Shown here piece after piece: positions 52,045 through 60,504 of a stretch of 64,000 nucleotides of DNA. Source of the DNA: Roseibium sp. (GTDB lineage Bacteria > Pseudomonadota > Alphaproteobacteria > Rhizobiales > Stappiaceae). The notes under the pieces were generated by a model, which had not been told where the DNA came from, made no database searches, and worked only from the letters and a program-made list of their open reading frames with translations. The stretch lies in assembly GCA_017643925.1 (NCBI GenBank), contig JAEPML010000015.1, positions 1-64,000 on the forward strand, read 5' to 3'. Position 1 is the first letter of the stretch. The number at the start of each line of letters is the position of its first letter. Both the position numbers and the translations under genes were made by a program.

Positions 52045-52686
52045 TCACGAAACGGCTTCGGCGCGTCCAGGTTGGCGCTGATTGCGCAATACTATGTAGG
52101 CTTCCACCAACAGTGCGTTCGGAACCCAGCATGCCCAGCTGATAATGGGATAGGCCACCATAAACTCTGCCCCGAGTGCCATGGACGTTCCGAGATAGAC
52201 CCGCAAGGTAACAGCTGCGAATGTCAGCGCCGCAGAGCGAAGCATCCAGTCCCGATGTCGTGCAAACTGTCTCGTCAGCGCAAAATAGAGCGCGCCAAGC
52301 GTTGTCCAGACCCAGATCACGGAGAGCAAGGCAAATCCGATCGTGGCAAACGTTCCAGTCGTTGTGTGAAACGCAAGCTGAAAACCGGCGATGCCGGAAA
52401 TTACAACCGCCGCCACATAAGCCCGCCCCATCCACCTGTGATTCGAGGGCCGTCTAGTGCGCAATCCGCTCATGAACTGAAAGGGCATCAACAGCAGCGC
52501 AATCGGTGCCACGGCTATATGAGCATAGAGCGCCAGGCTGTTCCCGTTCAGGTTATGCGCCACAAAGTTCATCGCCACTTCAACGCCCAAGGGCACGAAC
52601 CTGTACGACGCCAGCGCAACCAGCACCGAAGTCACGACGACGACCCAAAACCCGAGACTTCCGGAGAGTTTTGCGACCCGTTCCAT
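52045..52686 (-). CDS. DUF2306 membrane protein
   Basis: The 213-aa protein has six hydrophobic segments and the DUF2306 landmarks: conserved His in AHIAVAPIALLLMPFQFM, RRPSNHRWMGRAYVAAVVI, and RQFARHRDWMLRSAALTFAAVTLR. The family may bind haem through these His residues. GGGAGG precedes the ATG. It is divergent from a TetR gene, with two TTGACA-type palindromes in between, so it is almost certainly that regulator's target. Confidence 0.92.
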   Translation of the reverse strand: MERVAKLSGSLGFWVVVVTSVLVALASYRFVPLGVEVAMNFVAHNLNGNSLALYAHIAVAPIALLLMPFQFMSGLRTRRPSNHRWMGRAYVAAVVISGIAGFQLAFHTTTGTFATIGFALLSVIWVWTTLGALYFALTRQFARHRDWMLRSAALTFAAVTLRVYLGTSMALGAEFMVAYPIISWACWVPNALLVEAYIVLRNQRQPGRAEAVS

Positions 52687-52703
52687 ATTTCAACCTCCCG
52701 TAA

Positions 52704-52744
52704 CTTGACAGTGTCAAGATAGGATTAAGCTTGACACTGTCAAG
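52704..52744. promoter_or_regulatory. Two TetR-type operators between DUF2306 and tetR genes
   Basis: CTTGACAGTGTCAAG (52704-52718) and CTTGACACTGTCAAG (52730-52744) are near-identical 15-bp palindromes, 11 bp apart, differing only at the centre. They overlap TTGACA -35-like hexamers on both strands. Confidence 0.88.
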
Positions 52745-52765
52745 TGACTGGGGAATGAAACACTC

Positions 52766-53380
52766 ATGAGTGATAAATCAGGCAACAGCCGCAAACGAGA
52801 CGGCAGTTTGAAAACTGCACTGGTCGACGCCGGCGTCGAACTTTTGGGAAAACGGGGTGCAGATGGCCTCTCGCTGCGCGAATGCGCGGCGATGGCTGGT
52901 GTCTCCCACGCGGCACCGGGCTATCACTTCAAGAACCTCATGGGCCTTTCAACGGCAATCGCAGCTCGTGGCTATCGCCTTTTTGCCGACGCGATGACCA
53001 AACGGCTGGAAGCTGCGGGGTCTTCAGATATGGATCGGCTCGCAGCCATCTGTCACGGCTACATGGACTATGCGTCCGCCCATCCGGACCTGTTCCTGTT
53101 CATTTTCTCCGGGCAGAAATTTAACGAGGAAGACGAGGACTTTTGTCAGCATGCAGCGCATGCCTATGCAATCTTGCGCAACACCTGCGCCCCGATGGTT
53201 CCTCCAGGCACGGATCGCGAAGAAATTGAAGTGCTTGTCTGGTCACTGGTACACGGCTATGCACAGCTCTCCATGACCAGAAAGAAGGACAACCCGAAGC
53301 TCGATCGTTCCTGGCCGGAATTCGATCAGGTGTTCAGACATCTTGAGCGTGCCTTGTCGCTTGACGTGACGCGGGACTGA
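52766..53380 (+). CDS. TetR-family regulator of the DUF2306 gene
   Basis: The 204-aa protein has an N-terminal helix-turn-helix (LKTALVDAGVELLGKRGADG, LRECAAMAGVSHAAPGYHFKNL) of the TetR type with PGYHF instead of the common LYYHF. The ligand domain has HPDLFLFIFSGQKFNEEDED and SLVHGYAQLSM. It begins 22 bp after the second operator, so it represses itself and the divergent DUF2306 gene. Ligand unknown. Confidence 0.92.
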   Translation: MSDKSGNSRKRDGSLKTALVDAGVELLGKRGADGLSLRECAAMAGVSHAAPGYHFKNLMGLSTAIAARGYRLFADAMTKRLEAAGSSDMDRLAAICHGYMDYASAHPDLFLFIFSGQKFNEEDEDFCQHAAHAYAILRNTCAPMVPPGTDREEIEVLVWSLVHGYAQLSMTRKKDNPKLDRSWPEFDQVFRHLERALSLDVTRD

Positions 53381-53400
53381 GCACCTTCAGGCTCGCCGCC

Positions 53401-53835
53401 TTACAACAGGCAAAGCTCTGTCAGGTCGCGGCGCATTGCATCCGGCATCGAGGAAGACCCCGCTGTGACTTTAACATCAGCCGGTGCGTCCTCGACCTTG
53501 AGGTAACGCCATCCCTGAAAGGGCCTTTTGGGTTGGTAGCGCGTCAAAATCAGGCGCGGTTCCAGTACGAGATCACACCGTTTGATGCCCGCATCATCCG
53601 TGAAGGGTCGAATGTCCATCAGGTGTTGGCGGGCCTGGATCTTGCCCTTGATCACCCAGTAGAGCGAGCCGCCGTCAAGCAGTTCCTCTTTCCTGGTCGG
53701 CACCATCCGGGTCGTATGTGTCGTGTGTTCCGGAAGCCCGGCCGCCCTCGCCTGCTCCACCCGAAAATCAATCCAGGCCTGAAGCGACTCGGCACTGTCT
53801 GCGCCCACACACAATTTCACCAGATGCAAGGTCAT
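53401..53835 (-). CDS. DUF1489 family protein
   Basis: The 144-aa protein is a strict alphaproteobacterial marker: MTLHLVKLCVGADS, HTTRMVPTRKEELLDGGSLYWVIKG, QARQHLMDIRPF, CDLVLEPRLILT, RPFQGWRYL. The function is unknown. It is a single gene, convergent with the tetR gene. Confidence 0.93.
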   Translation of the reverse strand: MTLHLVKLCVGADSAESLQAWIDFRVEQARAAGLPEHTTHTTRMVPTRKEELLDGGSLYWVIKGKIQARQHLMDIRPFTDDAGIKRCDLVLEPRLILTRYQPKRPFQGWRYLKVEDAPADVKVTAGSSSMPDAMRRDLTELCLL

Positions 53836-53956
53836 GATCCTGAACTAGCAGTCCTGCGTGACGGGTCAAGCATCAGCGGCAAAAGCTCGGTGGATTTTGC
53901 ACAGGCCTGGGGAAAATTGCCTTGCACCCAATGCCCCAAACGGCTTCTCTCAGATC

Positions 53957-54841
53957 ATGGACGTCTTTGTTACCGGCGGTACCGGCGATATCGGTTCCGC
54001 GATCGTCAGAAATCTGGTTAAGGATGGCGCCAGCGTAATCGGCCTGTCGCGCTCCGAGCGCGCGTCGGACAAATTGCGGGCCCTGGGTGCAAGCGCCTAT
54101 CCTGGTGATCTGTGTCAGCCTGACAGTTGGGTAGAGCGTGCGGCGTCCTGCGACGCCGTGATTCACGCCGGCGCAACCTTCTCGGACGATATGGGCCGCG
54201 TAGACCGCCAATCCATGCTGGCGCTGAAGAATGCTGCGAGGCATCGCAAGCAGCCGCTGAAAATCGTCTATACCGGTGGCATCTGGCTCTATCCTGCGTC
54301 TGACCAGGGGGCGCCAATTACCGAAAAAACAGCGTTCTCTCCGTTGCCAGCCTTTCGGTACATGACAGAAACCATCCGAACCCTGACGCATGGCACCGAT
54401 CTGAACCTGATCGTCATACATCCTGCGCTCGTCTGCAGCCGGACGTCTGGCCCCATTGCGGACATGACCCAGGCCCTGAAAACCGGCGTCCCCTTTCAGA
54501 CGCGGGCGAACCTGAACACCTTCTGGCCCCTTGTGGAAAGCAATGATCTGGCTGATCTCTATGTCAGGGCACTCAAACACCCCAGATTCCGCATCTCGAT
54601 GATCGGAAGCGGCATTTCCGGTGTTACGGTCGGCGACCTTGCTTCTCACATTTCCGCGCGACACGGTTTGCCGCTGGAGGTCCAAACGCAGGCAATCCCG
54701 CATGACGCTGATCCGGACACGGATTGGGCCGCAGGTTATGCACTGTCACAGACGGTCGACCCGGGACATGCCCGTCGATCAACCGGCTGGAGCCCGGATC
54801 ACTCCACGGTTGAAGACCTGGTTGTGTCACTATCTCGTTAG
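53957..54841 (+). CDS. NAD-dependent epimerase/dehydratase (atypical SDR)
   Basis: The 294-aa protein from ATG 53957 starts with the Rossmann motif VFVTGGTGDIGSAIVRNL. It has CDAVIHAGATFSDD, KIVYTGGIWLY and DLNLIVIHPALVCSRTSG. An extended-SDR Y-x-x-x-K is replaced by FRYMTETIRTLT, where YMTE lacks the Lys, so it may be a non-catalytic nucleotide-binding SDR. An open stretch upstream to 53858 is probably not translated. Confidence 0.85.
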   Translation: MDVFVTGGTGDIGSAIVRNLVKDGASVIGLSRSERASDKLRALGASAYPGDLCQPDSWVERAASCDAVIHAGATFSDDMGRVDRQSMLALKNAARHRKQPLKIVYTGGIWLYPASDQGAPITEKTAFSPLPAFRYMTETIRTLTHGTDLNLIVIHPALVCSRTSGPIADMTQALKTGVPFQTRANLNTFWPLVESNDLADLYVRALKHPRFRISMIGSGISGVTVGDLASHISARHGLPLEVQTQAIPHDADPDTDWAAGYALSQTVDPGHARRSTGWSPDHSTVEDLVVSLSR

Positions 54842-54940
54842 AAATGCTTAGATTTTCGGATGAGAATACGCTTTCTTGCAAAGACTTTCTCAATGTGTCG
54901 CGCGCTATTCTTCGCCAACTGATCCAACCCGGGCGGCATC

Positions 54941-55456
54941 GTGACCAGATCGTTTCTTCTCCCAATCCTGTTTGTCCTGCTGGCAATCAAGGCCCACGCG
55001 AACGACTATCCATCCGGAGAGTTCAAGGTTCTGAATACGGCCGGTTTTGTTGAGGAAGAAAATGAACGCCGGCCACTCAAGGCAGACCGGTCAAGCGGCA
55101 TGGCTGAAATCCGGCACGACAGTGACAACTCAGTTGTCTTGACGATTGGGAGCAATGAAATCCGCCTTCATCCCATGAAGGACGGACTTGCCTCGTTTGA
55201 CTGGGATGCATTCAAGACGACGCTTTTGCATGAAGACGATGTTCAGGCACTTAACGGCAAGGACCGTCACAACGACGTTGCCGCCTGGGGCGCAGAACTG
55301 GCCTGGCAGGGCATGGGCAAGGTTCAACTCGCCCTGCTACCGCTTGGCGACGCAGGCTATACGGGCTTCCTCGTAAGTCACCCGAACGGGAAAAAGGTGG
55401 TCCGCCAGATGGAGTTCAGGCAGGTACTCGGGCCCGCGCGCCGTTCGCGCCGCTGA
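54941..55456 (+). CDS. Secreted hypothetical protein
   Basis: The 171-aa protein opens with GTG and a signal peptide (TRSFLLPILFVLLAIKAHAN, cleavage after AHA). The mature part is polar with NDVAAWGAELAWQGMGKVQLALLPLGD and ends in a basic cluster (ARRSRR). No family recognised. A strong terminator follows it, so it is an independent unit. Confidence 0.7.
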   Translation: MTRSFLLPILFVLLAIKAHANDYPSGEFKVLNTAGFVEEENERRPLKADRSSGMAEIRHDSDNSVVLTIGSNEIRLHPMKDGLASFDWDAFKTTLLHEDDVQALNGKDRHNDVAAWGAELAWQGMGKVQLALLPLGDAGYTGFLVSHPNGKKVVRQMEFRQVLGPARRSRR

Positions 55457-55491
55457 CAAGATCGCTCGCAAGGGCAGAAGATCCTGAAACA

Positions 55492-55522
55492 AAAAAGGCG
55501 CAGCCACCGGCTGCGCCTTTTT
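55492..55522. terminator. Bidirectional terminator
   Basis: AAAAAGGCGCAGCC-ACC-GGCTGCGCCTTTTT: a perfect stem with A-run and T-run, shared by the convergent secreted-protein gene (plus) and the 44-aa gene (minus). Confidence 0.92.
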
Positions 55523-55543
55523 GATTGAAAACGCTCGTTGCAC

Positions 55544-55678
55544 TTACTTGGCAACGGCGACGGCTTGTTGCGCGCTTTCCACGTCGTTGAACAGGAGAAC
55601 CATCGTCAACGCTGCCCCTACAGCAGCCACTGTCCAGAGCGTCACGCTCCAACAAGATTTCTGCACGTTTTCGTCCAT
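55544..55678 (-). CDS. 44-aa single-pass membrane protein
   Basis: A short minus-strand gene reads MDENVQKSCWSVTLWTVAAV, then GAALTMVLLFNDVESAQQAVAVAK and stops. It has one membrane helix (SVTLWTVAAVGAALTMVLLF). The shared terminator lies 22 bp after its stop, supporting a real transcript. Similar tiny membrane proteins occur in the group but I cannot name a family. Confidence 0.65.
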   Translation of the reverse strand: MDENVQKSCWSVTLWTVAAVGAALTMVLLFNDVESAQQAVAVAK

Positions 55679-55936
55679 AAAATCCCTACACTTTGTTATC
55701 GGCACCGGGCCCCATCGACCTCAAATATGGCGCCATTGAGGCGAGGAGGTAAACGATCCCTTACCCATTCGCAAGCGCAAAAATGTTGCAACTGCTCTGA
55801 CATTTTTGCAGAGCTGCTTTCAGGCATATTTTTCAGATGGTTAACCCTTAGCCGGCAAGCATTAGGGTACGTTGGAAAACTCTGGTAAGAGTGGATAGAG
55901 CTTGGATTCGAAACTGAAATCTGACGAGAAAACCGC

Positions 55937-56692
55937 ATGCACGCCCTTTCAAATCTGGATCTTGCCGCCGCTGCCTGGTTTCTCGTTGCCTGGTTTGGAT
56001 TCAATATCCTGATTGACATCAGTCCCCTTCGGAAGAAGACGCTGTCCTGTGCCATGGACCATTACCGAAGAGGCTGGATGATTTCCATGTGTCACCGCGA
56101 GGTGCGCATCATGGACACCGCGATCATGTCGGGTCTGCAACACGGCACAGCCTTTTTTGCCTCAACGGCCCTGCTGGCAATCGGTGGGGGTTTTGCGCTC
56201 CTGGACGCAACGGAACGGATGGCCCAGGTTGCGGGCGATCTCTCAATTCCTGTTGCCGACAATCAGGCCCTTTGGGAGATAAAGGTTCTCGGCCTGATGC
56301 TGATTTCGGCCTATGGTTTCTTCAAATTCGGCTGGGCGTACCGCCTTTTCAACTACGCCAGCATCGTCATGGGTGCGGTTCCGGAAAAAAGCCAGGCCTC
56401 AAGCGAGGATATCAGGAAGATGGCCGCACAGGCGGCGGAACTGAATGTGCTCGCCGGCCGCCATTTTAATCGCGGCCAGCGCGCATTCTTCTTTGCTATC
56501 GGGTTTCTTGGCTGGTTTGCCGGACCCTACGTCTTTGCAGTCTCAACACTCGCCGTATTGCTCGTACTGCTCAGGCGTCAGTTTGCCTCCAGAGCGCGCT
56601 CTGCCGTCGTGTCCGGGCAATATCCGAATTTCGATTCTCCGGACAGATCCGGTGAATACACGGAAACCGGTTCGTCGAATCCCTTTACCTGA
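55937..56692 (+). CDS. DUF599 family membrane protein
   Basis: The 251-aa protein has the DUF599 layout: an N-terminal helix (DLAAAAWFLVAWFGFNILID), a basic loop with RGWMISMCHREVRIMDTAIMSGL, then three helices (HGTAFFASTALLAIGGGFALL, IKVLGLMLISAYGFFKFGWAYRLFNY, FFFAIGFLGWFAGPYVFAVSTL). The C-terminal 38 residues are encoded antisense to the end of the convergent cyclase gene. Function unknown. Confidence 0.9.
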   Translation: MHALSNLDLAAAAWFLVAWFGFNILIDISPLRKKTLSCAMDHYRRGWMISMCHREVRIMDTAIMSGLQHGTAFFASTALLAIGGGFALLDATERMAQVAGDLSIPVADNQALWEIKVLGLMLISAYGFFKFGWAYRLFNYASIVMGAVPEKSQASSEDIRKMAAQAAELNVLAGRHFNRGQRAFFFAIGFLGWFAGPYVFAVSTLAVLLVLLRRQFASRARSAVVSGQYPNFDSPDRSGEYTETGSSNPFT

Positions 56693-57825
56693 TACCGCCC
56701 GAACAGACCGGACCGGCACCCCATGATGCCTGCAACTGCATCTGAAACCAGCAGCTGACGCTCAAGATCCTTCGCCATTTCCGCGATACGGGACGCCAGG
56801 TTGACCGCAGGTCCGACAACGGTGAAGTCAAGACGGGTTTCGCTGCCCACGTTGCCGTAGAAAACCTCGCCGGCATGCAGCGCGATACCGACGCTCAGGT
56901 CTGGTGTCATCGCGCAGCTGTTCGAGCTGTTGATGCCCTTGATGCGTTCCAGCGTATCACGTGACGCCAACAGGCCCCGCATGGCCGCATCCCTGGCTTC
57001 CTCTTCCGTTTCATACGGAAAGATAGCCATGACCTCGTCGCCAATGAATTTCAGTACTTCACCGCCATGCGCCTCGACCGCGGCCGTCATGGCCCCAAAA
57101 TACTTGTTGAGAAACAGGACGATCTTGTCGGCCGGCAGTGTGTTGGAAAGTCGCGTAAAGCCTCGGATATCGGCAAAGCTGACGACGGCCTTGATCCACT
57201 CGCCTTCACCGCGACGCGTTGCACCGTCCAGGACCTTCAGTCCCGCCCGCGGGCCAACATAGGTATCAAGCACGGTTTCCGCGGTACGCCGGAGCGTTTT
57301 CAGCTCACAGACGAGCGCAAGCGGCCGTATCAGGGATTCAAACACGCTCAGATGAGAGCCGTTGAATCCACTCTTCGCCTTGGTCGCGAATGTCACCACC
57401 TTCACGGAGCCGTCGGAAAACGGCATCGGGATGGCGATGTAGTCGGTGTAACCTTCCTCACGCAGTTCCTGGATGATAGGAAACTCGTCTTGTCGATCGG
57501 CTTCCTGTGCGATTTTCACCCGGACGGATTTGCGCGTTGTATGAACACGCTTGATCGGGCTGTTTTCATAATCCGCACCCGAACTGTCATCCGCCTTGTA
57601 GAGGATGAGTTCGCTCTTTCCGTCGCTTGTCCAGATTGACGCTTCTGCACGCACATTGGGATGCACCACCCAGATACCCGTCGTGACCCGGTCGACCGGC
57701 ACGTTCCCGGCAAGCAGTCTTTTGCTCATTTCCGCAACAATTTCCCGCGTACCCTCAAGATGCGAGGCATCGCTGTAGAGCCATTGCACTACGTCTGCCG
57801 CTACAATCGGCGCTTCGAGGACCAT
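56578..57825 (-). CDS. Adenylate/guanylate cyclase with N-terminal sensor domain
   Basis: The 415-aa protein from ATG 57825 has a ~190-residue N-terminal GAF/PAS-like sensor (VTTGIWVVHPNVRAEASIW, DYIAIPMPFSDGSVKVVTFAT) and a class III catalytic domain: SFADIRGFTRLSN (first metal Asp), GEVLKFIGDEVMAIFP (second metal Asp), GNVGSETRLDFTVVGPAVNLASR (adenine/transition-state residues). The last 38 codons overlap the convergent DUF599 gene by 115 bp. It is predicted to make cAMP; soluble. Confidence 0.9.
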   Translation of the reverse strand: MVLEAPIVAADVVQWLYSDASHLEGTREIVAEMSKRLLAGNVPVDRVTTGIWVVHPNVRAEASIWTSDGKSELILYKADDSSGADYENSPIKRVHTTRKSVRVKIAQEADRQDEFPIIQELREEGYTDYIAIPMPFSDGSVKVVTFATKAKSGFNGSHLSVFESLIRPLALVCELKTLRRTAETVLDTYVGPRAGLKVLDGATRRGEGEWIKAVVSFADIRGFTRLSNTLPADKIVLFLNKYFGAMTAAVEAHGGEVLKFIGDEVMAIFPYETEEEARDAAMRGLLASRDTLERIKGINSSNSCAMTPDLSVGIALHAGEVFYGNVGSETRLDFTVVGPAVNLASRIAEMAKDLERQLLVSDAVAGIMGCRSGLFGRYQVKGFDEPVSVYSPDLSGESKFGYCPDTTAERALEAN

Positions 57826-57930
57826 CTGCCCACGTCCTTTCAAATCCCTGAGACCAACAGTATATGGTGCGCCGCCACATCCGGTAAAAGAGGTTGGCAC
57901 TGAATTCTTGGGATAAGAAAAAAGTGATTT

Positions 57931-58734
57931 TTAAGAAGTGGGCCCGGGAAAGAATTCAGTACTCCGGCCGGTCACCCGGTAAACGACAAGCCCGATCCAT
58001 TCCTTGAAAGCCACATCAAAACGGCGCAGTCCCTTTGAGGCGCCCGAAAATCCAAGCGTCCAGTCTTCGGACCCGCGCGTCCGGTAATCAACGGGATAAG
58101 CGGTAATGCCTGTCCACCCGGCCTTCCGGAACACCCCCATTGACCGCGGCATGTGATACGCCGACGTGACCAGGAGCCACGACTGGCCCGGTTCGGGCTT
58201 CACCAGGGCCTTGGTCAGAACCGCATTCTCCCAGGTGTTTCTCGAAGCATCTTCCAAAAGGATCCTGTCTGGCGCGATACCGAAATCTTCGAACAGGCGC
58301 GCCGCCCCTTCCGCTTCCGTCGCCTGGGCACTGACAATTACGCCCTTGCCGCCCGTGTGGACAACACGTGCGTCCGGAATTTGCTGAGCAAGACGCGCCG
58401 TGATCGTGATCCTTTCGCCGGAAGTGGTCAGCGCGGTGTCACCACGCCCGCCGGTGACGATTGTATCCACCGCACCGCCCAGGACGATAATTCCCTCGTA
58501 GCCCTCCAGGGTCGCCGGTCTGGGAAACCGCTCCTCAAGGGGCAGAATCAGCCAGTTGGCAGCCGGCGAGAAGCCGCAAACACTCAATCCGACCACACCC
58601 AGCCAGGCACAACGAATGCCCAGCTTGCGCCACCTGCCGACGAGCACCAGCAGCAGTCCGAGCAACACCAGGCCGATCAGGAAATTGGAGGGCTGCAGAA
58701 AAAAGTAGCCGACTTTTGCAACGTAAAAAAACAT
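57931..58734 (-). CDS. YdcF/ElyC-like DUF218 membrane protein
   Basis: The 267-aa protein has two N-terminal helices (YFFLQPSNFLIGLVLLGLLLVL, CAWLGVVGLSVCGFSPAANWL) and a periplasmic DUF218 domain: GYEGIIVLGGAVDT, DARVVHTGGKG, DRILLEDASRNTWENAVLTKA, WLLVTSAYHMPRSMGVFRKAGW. The DUF218 SxxNT-x-EN and SAYHMPRS motifs are intact. ElyC acts in envelope biogenesis and the fate of undecaprenyl phosphate. Confidence 0.93.
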   Translation of the reverse strand: MFFYVAKVGYFFLQPSNFLIGLVLLGLLLVLVGRWRKLGIRCAWLGVVGLSVCGFSPAANWLILPLEERFPRPATLEGYEGIIVLGGAVDTIVTGGRGDTALTTSGERITITARLAQQIPDARVVHTGGKGVIVSAQATEAEGAARLFEDFGIAPDRILLEDASRNTWENAVLTKALVKPEPGQSWLLVTSAYHMPRSMGVFRKAGWTGITAYPVDYRTRGSEDWTLGFSGASKGLRRFDVAFKEWIGLVVYRVTGRSTEFFPGPTS

Positions 58735-59233
58735 GATCGAACCCGTCTATTTCGCTCCGATCCCCGAAAGGAGCCCGTCAACAGGACAAGATTGTGGCGT
58801 TGGATATCCTGTCCCGCCAGAAGTCCCGTCGCAATTCCTGTGGGAGGTCCCTCGTGCATACCACGAAAGGTCATCTGCAGGCCTCAGCACCGAAACACGC
58901 CCGTAAAATTCCACAGAGAAAAACTCAGACAGGTAACAAGATTTTTCTCGATTTTTCAGAGAACTACCGGACCTGAAATCCTGCAATCACTCCGACGTGA
59001 AACAGACAAGCAGCTGTAACAAAACTGTAAAGCAATTGACACAATTTGAGGACATTTTGGCCCTGTTCCGGCGTATGGTTCGGAACCGGATTCCAGTCTG
59101 TCGTAGTCACCGTTTGTGATCGAACCCTGCCAATTTTCACAAAGAAAACAATCGTGATCAGGGTCACAGGTGCGATGCGCGATTTGGGGCAAGTTGGCTG
59201 CAGGTAATCAAGGGCAGAATCGAGGGAAACCGG
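58735..59233. other. Intergenic region of about 500 bp
   Basis: No gene with a ribosome site or family match. It holds the divergent promoters of the YdcF-like and truncated-globin-like genes. A TTGACA at about 59036 is a possible -35 for the plus strand. Confidence 0.5.
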
Positions 59234-59638
59234 ATGACACTCTATATGAAACTCGGCGGGCGACAGGCAATCATGCGTGCCATGCCGTCACTCAAATCAA
59301 GGCTCGAACAGGATCCCTGTTTTGATCTGAAAGGCTTCCGCCAGGAATTTGAGCATTCCGATGACTTGACCGAATTCCTGATTTTCCTGTCAGGAGGCGC
59401 TCCGTTCTATGACGGCAAACCGGTCAGCGAGCTCCTTTCACCTCTTTGCACATGCGAAGACATCTATCACCGCTTTGTTGATCACCTGGTCGCGGTGTTT
59501 TTCGACAACCACCGCGGAGAAAGCGACGAAAAGGGCCTTCGGGACCTGATGGACAGGCTTCGCCCTCAGGTTCTGAACCCCAAACCGGTCGCGCCAATTA
59601 AGGTGTATTCGGTGGATCAGGACGTTCTCAGGGTCTGA
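59234..59638 (+). CDS. Truncated-haemoglobin-like protein without proximal His
   Basis: The 134-aa protein shows the group I truncated globin layout: TLYMKLGGRQAIMRAM at the start, then FLIFLSGGAPFYDGKPVSELLSPL and an H-helix-like YHRFVDHLVAVFF. In haem-binding members an HAGL-type segment follows the GG-x-x-x-Y-x-G block; here the aligned segment is LLSPL, so the proximal His is absent. It may be a haem-free sensor fold. A strong terminator follows. Confidence 0.6.
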   Translation: MTLYMKLGGRQAIMRAMPSLKSRLEQDPCFDLKGFRQEFEHSDDLTEFLIFLSGGAPFYDGKPVSELLSPLCTCEDIYHRFVDHLVAVFFDNHRGESDEKGLRDLMDRLRPQVLNPKPVAPIKVYSVDQDVLRV

Positions 59639-59644
59639 AACAAA

Positions 59645-59674
59645 AAACGCCGGTGAAGATCTTCACCGGCGTTT
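59645..59674. terminator. Terminator between convergent globin-like and ClpP-like genes
   Basis: AAACGCCGGTGAAG-AT-CTTCACCGGCGTTT is a perfect 14-bp inverted repeat, with A-run before and T-rich sequence after. Confidence 0.85.
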
Positions 59675-59696
59675 CTGTATCCTTGTGTTGGGATCG

Positions 59697-60311
59697 TCAG
59701 CCCAACTCGTCGACGTTTGTCACCACTTTGCCGACAAGCCCGTAGTCGATGCCTTCTTCCGGGCTCATCCAGTAGTCGCGATCCGTGTCCTTTTCGATAC
59801 GGTCGATCGGTTGCCCGGTCGCATCGGCAAAGATCTTGTTCAGCCGATCCCGCATCTTGATGATTTCCTTGGCCTGGATCTCGATATCGGTCGCCATGCC
59901 ACCAGCGCCACCCGACGGTTGGTGCAACAGAAAACGGGTGTTAGGCGTACAGAAACGCTTGTCCTTCGGCACCGACACATAGATCAGCGCACCGGCGCTT
60001 GCGACCCAGCCCATGCCGAGGATCCGGACCTCGGGCGAAATGAACTTGATGGTGTCATGGATCATGTCACCTGATTCAACATGGCCGCCAGGCGACGAGA
60101 CGATGACAGTCACCGGATCGTTGGAAACCTGCGCCAGGGCCAGAAGACGGGCACAGACATCGCGCGCCATATCCTGGGTCACCGGACCGGTAATCAGGAC
60201 GGTGCGCGCTTCGAACAGATGCTTGTCGACCTGAATCGACGGCTGGCTCTTGGACTTGTCATCCTCGTCATCGTCGAGGCGTGCAGGCACCGTGGTCGAA
60301 TAGTTTTTCAT
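59697..60311 (-). CDS. ClpP-family serine protease (ATP-dependent Clp protease subunit)
   Basis: The 204-aa protein has the ClpP fold and triad: Ser105 in GWVASAGALIYVS, His130 in LLHQPSGGAGGMATDIEIQA and Asp179 in DTDRDYWMSPEEGIDYGLV. The oxyanion loop SSPGGHVESG is present. An acidic N-terminus (DDDEDDKSK) and GWVASAG in place of G-x-AAS-MG mark it as a divergent paralog, not the housekeeping ClpP that would pair with ClpX. It is not adjacent to another clp gene. Confidence 0.9.
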   Translation of the reverse strand: MKNYSTTVPARLDDDEDDKSKSQPSIQVDKHLFEARTVLITGPVTQDMARDVCARLLALAQVSNDPVTVIVSSPGGHVESGDMIHDTIKFISPEVRILGMGWVASAGALIYVSVPKDKRFCTPNTRFLLHQPSGGAGGMATDIEIQAKEIIKMRDRLNKIFADATGQPIDRIEKDTDRDYWMSPEEGIDYGLVGKVVTNVDELG

Positions 60312-60504
60312 GCGCAGGATTAAGCTCCCTTGGCTGTTGGGCCGGTTTTCCCGGCTGTTTCAACGGATCGGCAGAATGATTTGCCGTCCCTGCATTCGTC
60401 ATGTGTAAGCGATGTGACGGACACTCGCAATTCATGTCCTTCTGATTAGCCCGAAAAGAGTTATCAGATTGGCAACGACAACCCAAATTGCCGCTGGATT
60501 TGTC

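Noticed and set aside
53873..54703. 276-aa minus-strand frame opposite the epimerase gene
   Set aside because: It is antisense to a clear Rossmann protein and has no domain or ribosome site.
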